Assembly (NCBI GenBank): GCA_963667515.2
Contig: CAXXXY010000005.1
Location: 148,014 to 212,013, forward strand
Direction: 5' to 3'
DNA: 64,000 bases
DNA from: VYDC01 sp963667515
GTDB lineage: Bacteria > Chloroflexota > Dehalococcoidia > UBA2979
Part shown: positions 59,487-64,000 of the stretch, one piece after another
Numbering within the stretch: the first letter of the stretch is position 1
Layout: each line of letters starts with the position of its first letter
The notes under the pieces: model-generated
What the model was told of the DNA's origin: nothing
Databases searched by the model: none
The model's input: only the letters and a program-made list of their open reading frames with translations
Program-made: the position numbers and the translations under genes

Positions 59487-61279
59487 TAGCCGGGCGCGGT
59501 GAAGCGCGTCTCCAGCACCGCGACCTCCCCCTCGAGCCCGGCGACCTCGCGCTCGTGCTCCTCGACGGCGCGCGTGAGCCTCGCAGCCAGCCGCTCGCGC
59601 TCGCGCTGAGCGGCGCGGCCGGAGCCCCCGCCCGATGCGCTGCCGGAGGCGCGGCTCGACTGGCGCCGAGCACCGGCGGCCGCCAGGTAGTCCTCGCCAC
59701 GGCGTTCGAGGTACTCCTCGTAGTCGCCCGCGAAGTCCTCCACCACCCCGCCCGCCGAGATCGCCAGCACCCGCGTCCCCACGGCGGAGACGAAGTGCCG
59801 GTCGTGGCTCACGACCAGCAGCGTGCCGTCGTACTCGCGCAGCGCGTGCATCAGCGCCTCGCGCGCCTCGAGATCCAGGTGGTTCGTCGGCTCGTCGAGG
59901 ATCAGCAGGTTGGGGCGGCGCAGCATCAGCCCCGCGAGCAGCAGCCGCGCCGCCTCGCCGCCGCTGAGGTCGGAGACGCGCTTCTCCGACTCGTCGCCGC
60001 CCAGCAGCACCGCGCCCAGCGCGCCGCGCACCGCGCGCACATCGCCCTCGGCGTCGAGCGCGGAGAGCCACGAGAGCGCGCTCTGATCGCCGACGAGCAG
60101 CTCGCGGTGATCCTGCGCGAAGTAGCCGGGATGCACCTCGTGCCCCAGCTCGGCGCTCCCCGCGTCGGGCGCGAGCGCCCCCGCGACGATCTTCAGCAGC
60201 GTCGACTTGCCGACGCCGTTGGGCCCCACCACGGCCACGCGCTCGCCGCGCTCCACCGTGAAGCCGAGGCCTGCGAGCACCGGGACGCCGCCGTAGCCGC
60301 GCGCGAGGTCGCGCACGCGCAGCACTTCGCGACCCGGGCGCCGCTTCGACTGGAAGCGGAAGCCGGGCGCCCGCCGCGAGGAGCGCGTCACCTCGGGCAG
60401 CTCGATGCGCTCGACCTGCTTCTTGCGCGCCGAGGCCTGGCGCGCCTTCGTCGCCTTGGCGCGGAAGCGATCGATGAAGCGCTGCAGCTCCTCGACGCGC
60501 GCCTCGGTGCGCGCGATCTCCGACTCCTTCTGCACCACGGCCAGCACCTTCGCCGCCTCGAAGGCGTCGTAGTCGCCGGTGTAGAGCCGCAGCTCGCCGT
60601 AGTCCACGTCGGCGATGGTGTCGGCGATGGCGTTGAGGAAGTGGCGGTCGTGCGAGACCACGACGAAGGTGCCCGAGAAGGCGCGCAGGTAGCTCTCCAG
60701 CCACGCGATCGAGGCGATGTCGAGGTGGTTGGTGGGCTCGTCCAGCAGCAGCAGCTCGGGCTCCGCGAACAGCGTCTGCGCCAGCAGCGCGCGCAGCCGG
60801 AAGCCGCCCGAGAGCTCGCGCATGGGCCGGGCGTGCCGCTCGTGCTCGATGCCGAGGCCCGCCAGCAGGCCCGCCGCCTGCGCCGCGGCGGCGTAGCCGT
60901 CGAGGTCGCCGATCGTGAGCTCCAGATCGGCGAGGCGCTCGCCGATGGCCGACGTGTGATCGGGAAGCGCGAGCAGCCGCTCGCGCTCCTCCAGCGCGGC
61001 CCACAGCGCCGGCCGCCCCATGAGCGCGACATCGAGCACGCGCGCCTCGTCGTAGCGGTAGTGGTCCTGGCCCAGCGTGCCGACGCGCAGCGCCGCAGGC
61101 CGCGCGACGCGGCCCGCCTCCGGCGTCAGCTCGCCCGCCATCAGCCGCAGCAGCGTCGACTTGCCGGATCCGTTGGCGCCGACCAGCCCGTAGTGCCCGC
61201 CGGGATGCAGCTGCCAGCTCACCCCCGAGTAGAGGAGCTGCGCGCCAAAGCGCACGGTGACGTCGGAGAGGCCGATCAC
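59351..61279 (-). CDS. ABC-F subfamily ATPase
   Basis: 642 residues, two ABC domains, no membrane segments. Walker A motifs GANGSGKSTLL and GPNGVGKSTLL, signatures LSGGFRLRALLAQ and LSGGEAARLLLAG, Walker B LLLLDEPTNHLD and LLILDEPTNHLDLE. The inter-domain linker (about 240-310) is long and basic, with KATKARQASARKKQVERIE, as in ABC-F translation factors. A C-terminal coiled coil (ERLAARLTRAVEEHEREVAGL) follows, similar to Uup/YdiF types. Acts on the ribosome during translation or antibiotic protection. GTG start. Confidence 0.94.
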   Translation of the reverse strand: MIGLSDVTVRFGAQLLYSGVSWQLHPGGHYGLVGANGSGKSTLLRLMAGELTPEAGRVARPAALRVGTLGQDHYRYDEARVLDVALMGRPALWAALEERERLLALPDHTSAIGERLADLELTIGDLDGYAAAAQAAGLLAGLGIEHERHARPMRELSGGFRLRALLAQTLFAEPELLLLDEPTNHLDIASIAWLESYLRAFSGTFVVVSHDRHFLNAIADTIADVDYGELRLYTGDYDAFEAAKVLAVVQKESEIARTEARVEELQRFIDRFRAKATKARQASARKKQVERIELPEVTRSSRRAPGFRFQSKRRPGREVLRVRDLARGYGGVPVLAGLGFTVERGERVAVVGPNGVGKSTLLKIVAGALAPDAGSAELGHEVHPGYFAQDHRELLVGDQSALSWLSALDAEGDVRAVRGALGAVLLGGDESEKRVSDLSGGEAARLLLAGLMLRRPNLLILDEPTNHLDLEAREALMHALREYDGTLLVVSHDRHFVSAVGTRVLAISAGGVVEDFAGDYEEYLERRGEDYLAAAGARRQSSRASGSASGGGSGRAAQRERERLAARLTRAVEEHEREVAGLEGEVAVLETRFTAPGYYERTPRERVEADARRRGELRARLAARLAEWERAAAELEALQPAS

Positions 61280-61496
61280 AGGCGATGCGCCCCCGGCTGT
61301 CCCCGCAGCGATCTCGCCGGGCGGCTCTTCAGCTTAGTCGGGCCGCGCCTACGATCGACGCGGCGACGACGCTGGACGGGCGCGCGATGCGCCGCGCGCC
61401 GCAGCACGCGGGCGCCCGCTCCCCGCGACGCGCCGCGATGCACGCGTGCGCGCTGACCGTCCGCTGACACGGCACGGCCCTCACCTCTGGAGCGCC

Positions 61497-61716
61497 GTCG
61501 TTAGTTCCTTCTTTGTGAACACCGACGTTGAGAAGTCGGTTCCCCCGCCCGCGCGCCTCCCCTAGTGTTCACCTCGGTCAGGGCGGGGGCGTTCCGGATG
61601 AACCCGGCTGCCGTGGTTCCGGAATGAGGCAGACCTCAACCGACCGTTGAGGGGTTCCGCGTAGCGCTAGGAACTTCTCGACTAAAGGGGGGGGGGGACC
61701 CGTTCGCGGGTCCCCC
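61497..61716 (+). ncRNA. candidate structured RNA with H-type pseudoknot and intrinsic terminator
   Basis: No protein is encoded in this 220-bp interval. Closing stem: GTCG (61497-61500) and AGTTCCT (61503-61509) pair with AGGAACT (61669-61675) and CGAC (61679-61682). Pseudoknot: GTGAACAC (61515-61522) pairs with GTGTTCAC (61565-61572), and CCCCCGCCC (61542-61550) pairs with GGGCGGGGG (61581-61589). Further stems: TTCCGG/CCGGAA (61592-61597, 61619-61624) and hairpin CCTCAAC/GTTGAGG (61634-61652). A UUCG terminator ends it. The small hairpin on the 3' side of a long closing stem recalls 6S RNA, but the pseudoknot is not part of that model. Confidence 0.6.
61693..61716 (+). terminator. UUCG-tetraloop Rho-independent terminator
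   Basis: Perfect 10-bp stem GGGGGACCCG / CGGGTCCCCC closed by TTCG, then TTCTTG. It directly follows the closing stem of the candidate RNA. Confidence 0.88.
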
Positions 61717-61912
61717 TTCTTGCGTCTTCCCCGTTCATGATCCCCGTCAGTGGGCGGGGGGGACGCCGATCTCCCGCCGCAGGCAGCGCCCCGGCCCGCT
61801 CCCGTGCTCGAACATCCGCCGCCGAGGCGCGCGCGCCCTCGCCAGGCCCTCCAGCTCGCCCACCGTCGCGCGAACACCGCCGATGCGCGCGCGGGAGTGG
61901 CAGCCCCAGGTC

Positions 61913-62057
61913 GAGCGGAACGCTCGCTCGCCCCGACGCGGCTCTCAAGCCCTCAGGCCCGCCCACCCTCGCGCAAAAACACCCGTCGAGAAGCAGGCAG
62001 AAGCGGCAGCCGACACGGTCGAGCGGAACGCTCGCCCTCGAGTGCAGCGGAACGCTG
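61913..62057. repeat. GAGCGGAACGCTC hairpin repeats downstream of the crotonase gene
   Basis: Copies at 61913-61925 and 62021-62033, and a variant CAGCGGAACGCTG at 62045-62057. The first two are preceded by GGCAGCC as in the mutM-polA cluster. They lie between the structured RNA and the 3' end of the enoyl-CoA hydratase gene. Confidence 0.8.
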
Positions 62058-62058
62058 C

Positions 62059-62907
62059 TTAGCGGGCGAGGGGGGAGGGGGGCGGCGGAGTGCCCGTCGC
62101 CTCCTTCTGGGCCGCGATCAGCGACGACCACAGCTCGGCGTAGCGGATACTCTCCTGCGTCTCCTGCTGCGCCGAGGCGTTGACCACCGCCTTCGACGCG
62201 GCGACGGCGAACGGCGACATCGCGGCGATCTCGCTGGCGAGATCCTTCGCGCGCGCCAGCAGATCCGCCGAGGGGTGCACCGCGTTGGCGAGGCCGATGC
62301 GCAGCGCCTCGTCGGCGCCGACAGGGCGCCCCGTCCACAGCAGCTCCTTGGCGCGGCCGGCGCCGATCAGCCGCGGCAGGCGCGTCGTCACGCCCGCGCC
62401 CCCGATCGCAGCGAGGTTCTTCGTGTGCCAGTCCGAGATCTGCACCGCCTCGCCGACGACGCGCAGATCGCAGGCGAGGATCAGCTCCAGGCCGCCGGTG
62501 GTGCAGATGCCGTCCACCACCGCGATCGACGGCGTCGACATCCCCTCGAGGTAGCTGAAGACCTCGTTGAAGCGCGACTGGTGCGAGGGGCCGGTGCCGC
62601 TGGCCAGCTCGCGCGCCGCGTCGAGGGTATGCGCCAGCGGCTCGCCCGCGGGCGACGGAGACGGGCCGCCGGAGGCCTTCAGATCCGCCCCGGCAGAAAA
62701 ATTCGGCCGGCCCTCACCGCGCGGGGCGCCCGTGATCAGCACCACCCGCGTCTCCGCGTCGGCCTCGGCGTCGCGCAGCGCCGCGTCCAGCTCCTCCAGC
62801 AGCACGGGCGACATCGCGTTCAGCGCCTCGGGGCGGTTGAGCGTCAGCGTGAGCAGCGGTGGCTCGCGATCCACGAGGATCGTCGAGGGGGCAGCGGGCG
62901 CGGACAT
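62059..62907 (-). CDS. enoyl-CoA hydratase/isomerase family protein
   Basis: 282 residues, crotonase fold. The first oxyanion-hole segment is NFSAGADLK, the second is in DGICTTGGLELILACDLRV, and the C-terminal trimerisation helices are complete. In hydratases two Glu act together; the one in GGLELIL is present, but the position aligned with the second (eight residues before the conserved GAG of IGGAGVTTRL) is Thr. The protein may therefore catalyse another crotonase reaction or depend on a single base. Divergent from the CoA-transferase at 63144, a combination suggesting CoA-ester catabolism. Confidence 0.9.
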   Translation of the reverse strand: MSAPAAPSTILVDREPPLLTLTLNRPEALNAMSPVLLEELDAALRDAEADAETRVVLITGAPRGEGRPNFSAGADLKASGGPSPSPAGEPLAHTLDAARELASGTGPSHQSRFNEVFSYLEGMSTPSIAVVDGICTTGGLELILACDLRVVGEAVQISDWHTKNLAAIGGAGVTTRLPRLIGAGRAKELLWTGRPVGADEALRIGLANAVHPSADLLARAKDLASEIAAMSPFAVAASKAVVNASAQQETQESIRYAELWSSLIAAQKEATGTPPPPSPLAR

Positions 62908-63038
62908 CGCCGGCTCCTTCCTGCGGACCGCGCGGCAGCGGGCGGCGCGGCGCGGCGGTGCGAGCTTACAGCGGGCGCGGCGCCGCGCGGCGCCGCGCGG
63001 CGCCGCGCCGCTCGGGGCGCCGTGGGCGTGGCGCCGGT

Positions 63039-63068
63039 TTGCGAGACGGGGGGCACCCTCCGTAGACT
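63039..63068 (+). promoter_or_regulatory. promoter upstream of the last CoA-transferase
   Basis: TTGCGA (63039-63044) and TAGACT (63063-63068) with 18-bp spacing, 75 bp before the ATG. TAGACT also precedes tRNA-Trp at 50486. Confidence 0.5.
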
Positions 63069-63143
63069 CCGGCGCGTCACAGGCCCCAGCAGCGGTGCGG
63101 AGCAGGCGCGGCCGGCGAGGCTCGCGCGCGGAGTGGTAGCGAC

Positions 63144-64000
63144 ATGACGACTGCGCCCGCCGACGGCTCCCCGCAGGCCGCGCCGCTCGCCGGCGTGCGG
63201 GTGCTCGACCTCGGTCAGGGGATCGCGGCGCCGTACGCGACGAAGTGGATGGGCGGCCTGGGCGCCGAGGTCATCAAGATCGAGCCGCCGTCGGGCGACC
63301 CCTCGCGGCGGGCCGGCCCCTTCCGCAACGACGAGCCCGACCCCGAGGCGAGCGGCCTCTACCTCTACCTCAACACCAGCAAGCGCAGCGTCACGCTCGA
63401 CCTCGACACGGAGGAGGGGCGCGGCGTGCTGCGCGAGCTGGCGGCGAGCGCCGACATCGTCGTCGAGTCGTTCGCGCCCGGCTACCTCGACGCGCGCGGC
63501 CTCGGCTACGACGCGCTGCACGAGGCGAAGCCGGAGCTCGTGCTCGTCTCGGTCACGCCGTTCGGGCAGGACGGCCCCTACGCCGGCATGCCCGCCGAGG
63601 AGCTGACGCTCTACGCGCTCTCGGGCCACATGTGGCTCACGGGCGACGAGCATCGGCCGCCGCTGAAGAACGGCGGCTCGCAACCCTCCTACCAAGCGGG
63701 GCTGAACGCGCTCACGGCCGCGCTCATCGCCTACTTCGGCGCGCTGATGCACGGCGAGGGGACGCACGTCGACCTCTCGGCGCAGGAGACGCTGGGCGGC
63801 ATGATGGAGCTCTACGGCCCCTTCGCCTCACAGGCCGGCATCAAGCCGCGGCGACGCGGCAATACCGTGAGCGCGATCTACGGCACCTACGCCTGCGCCG
63901 ACGGCTACGCCGGCGTCTACTGCCTCCCGCGCAACTACGAGAACATGGCGAAGGCCGTGGGCATGCCCGAGCTGCTGGAGCCCCCGTTCGCCGACGCGGA
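63144..64000 (+). CDS. CaiB/BaiF family CoA-transferase, partial (runs off the window)
   Basis: At least 285 codons from ATG 63144. Starts with the family opening LAGVRVLDLGQGIAAPYATK, followed by LGAEVIKIEPPSGDP, LNTSKRSVTLDLDTEEG, VVESFAPGYLDARGLGY and THVDLSAQETLGGM. The Asp of HVDLSAQE fits the region where family members carry sequence for subunit interlocking. Third CoA-transferase in the window; divergent from a crotonase gene, likely the same catabolic module. The C-terminus lies beyond 64000. Confidence 0.93.
   Translation, partial: MTTAPADGSPQAAPLAGVRVLDLGQGIAAPYATKWMGGLGAEVIKIEPPSGDPSRRAGPFRNDEPDPEASGLYLYLNTSKRSVTLDLDTEEGRGVLRELAASADIVVESFAPGYLDARGLGYDALHEAKPELVLVSVTPFGQDGPYAGMPAEELTLYALSGHMWLTGDEHRPPLKNGGSQPSYQAGLNALTAALIAYFGALMHGEGTHVDLSAQETLGGMMELYGPFASQAGIKPRRRGNTVSAIYGTYACADGYAGVYCLPRNYENMAKAVGMPELLEPPFADA

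Noticed and set aside
61285..61467. Small plus-strand frame upstream of the structured RNA
   Set aside because: Low-complexity Arg/Ala composition and no RBS; a weak TACGAT at 61350-61355 could be a promoter but the evidence is thin.

Overview
This is a GC-rich bacterial window (roughly 70% GC) with many GTG starts and 4-bp GTGA stop/start overlaps. Several gene types point to a Chloroflexota lineage, most likely Dehalococcoidia-like: LLM-class (F420-type) oxidoreductases, several CaiB/BaiF CoA-transferases, a DUF1800/DUF1501 pair, a DPPR-synthase-type UbiA protein, an LppM-like lipoprotein and a CcdA protein. Actinomycetota cannot be excluded from sequence alone.

Layout. 0.1-6.3 kb, minus strand: alpha/beta hydrolase, VIT1-like and GDT1-like metal transporters, mutM and polA; a hairpin repeat cluster lies between mutM and polA and reaches into the polA 3' end. 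6.4-15 kb: a hypothetical gene with a thermonuclease, a lipoprotein with threonine aldolase, a broken and domain-permuted ccdA next to IS481 copy 1, an aldo/keto reductase, an LLM oxidoreductase and a small Cys/His protein. 15.4-21.3 kb: an MDR pseudogene, then a roughly 4.5 kb segment (M23-peptidase lipoprotein, histidine kinase, response regulator) flanked by direct repeats of a tRNA-Glu 3' end, then two tRNA-Glu genes. 21.5-26.8 kb: a membrane protein, frameshifted DUF1800, a 13-bp minisatellite, nonsense-interrupted DUF1501, and malic enzyme with an N-terminal ACT domain. 26.9-35.4 kb: IS481 copies 2 and 3 in opposite orientation bracket a molybdopterin oxidoreductase, lspA-rluD-gltX, a LysM protein and a glycosyltransferase.

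35.4-45.8 kb is an accretion of mobile DNA at tRNA-Gln(CTG). Three direct repeats of the tRNA 3' end (about 35.5, 37.6 and 45.7 kb) delimit a 2.1-kb remnant and an 8.1-kb element. The larger one carries a tyrosine integrase, small unknown genes, a possible pseudoknotted RNA, two IS3-type elements (one split by an IS30-type element), a terminase-small-subunit-like gene and a truncated ATPase start.

45.8-64 kb returns to core-type genes: DedA-like protein, MFS exporter with PAC2 protein, UbiA/DPPR synthase, tRNA-Trp, a CoA-transferase pair (one frameshifted) with an LLM oxidoreductase, tRNA-Leu, an LppM-like gene with frameshifts, tRNA-Gly and tRNA-Cys, a cupredoxin-like gene truncated by IS481 copy 4, a large secreted protein, an ABC-F ATPase, a strong candidate structured RNA with its own UUCG terminator, a crotonase and a third CoA-transferase running off the end.

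Several otherwise well-conserved genes carry single-base insertions in G or C runs. This may reflect residual consensus errors rather than decay, so genes marked pseudogene for frameshifts alone may be intact in the organism. The most interesting signals are the pseudoknot-containing RNA at 61.5 kb, the tRNA-anchored islands, the A-B-A'-B' structure at 40.2 kb and the dispersed GAGCGGAACGCTC hairpin repeat.
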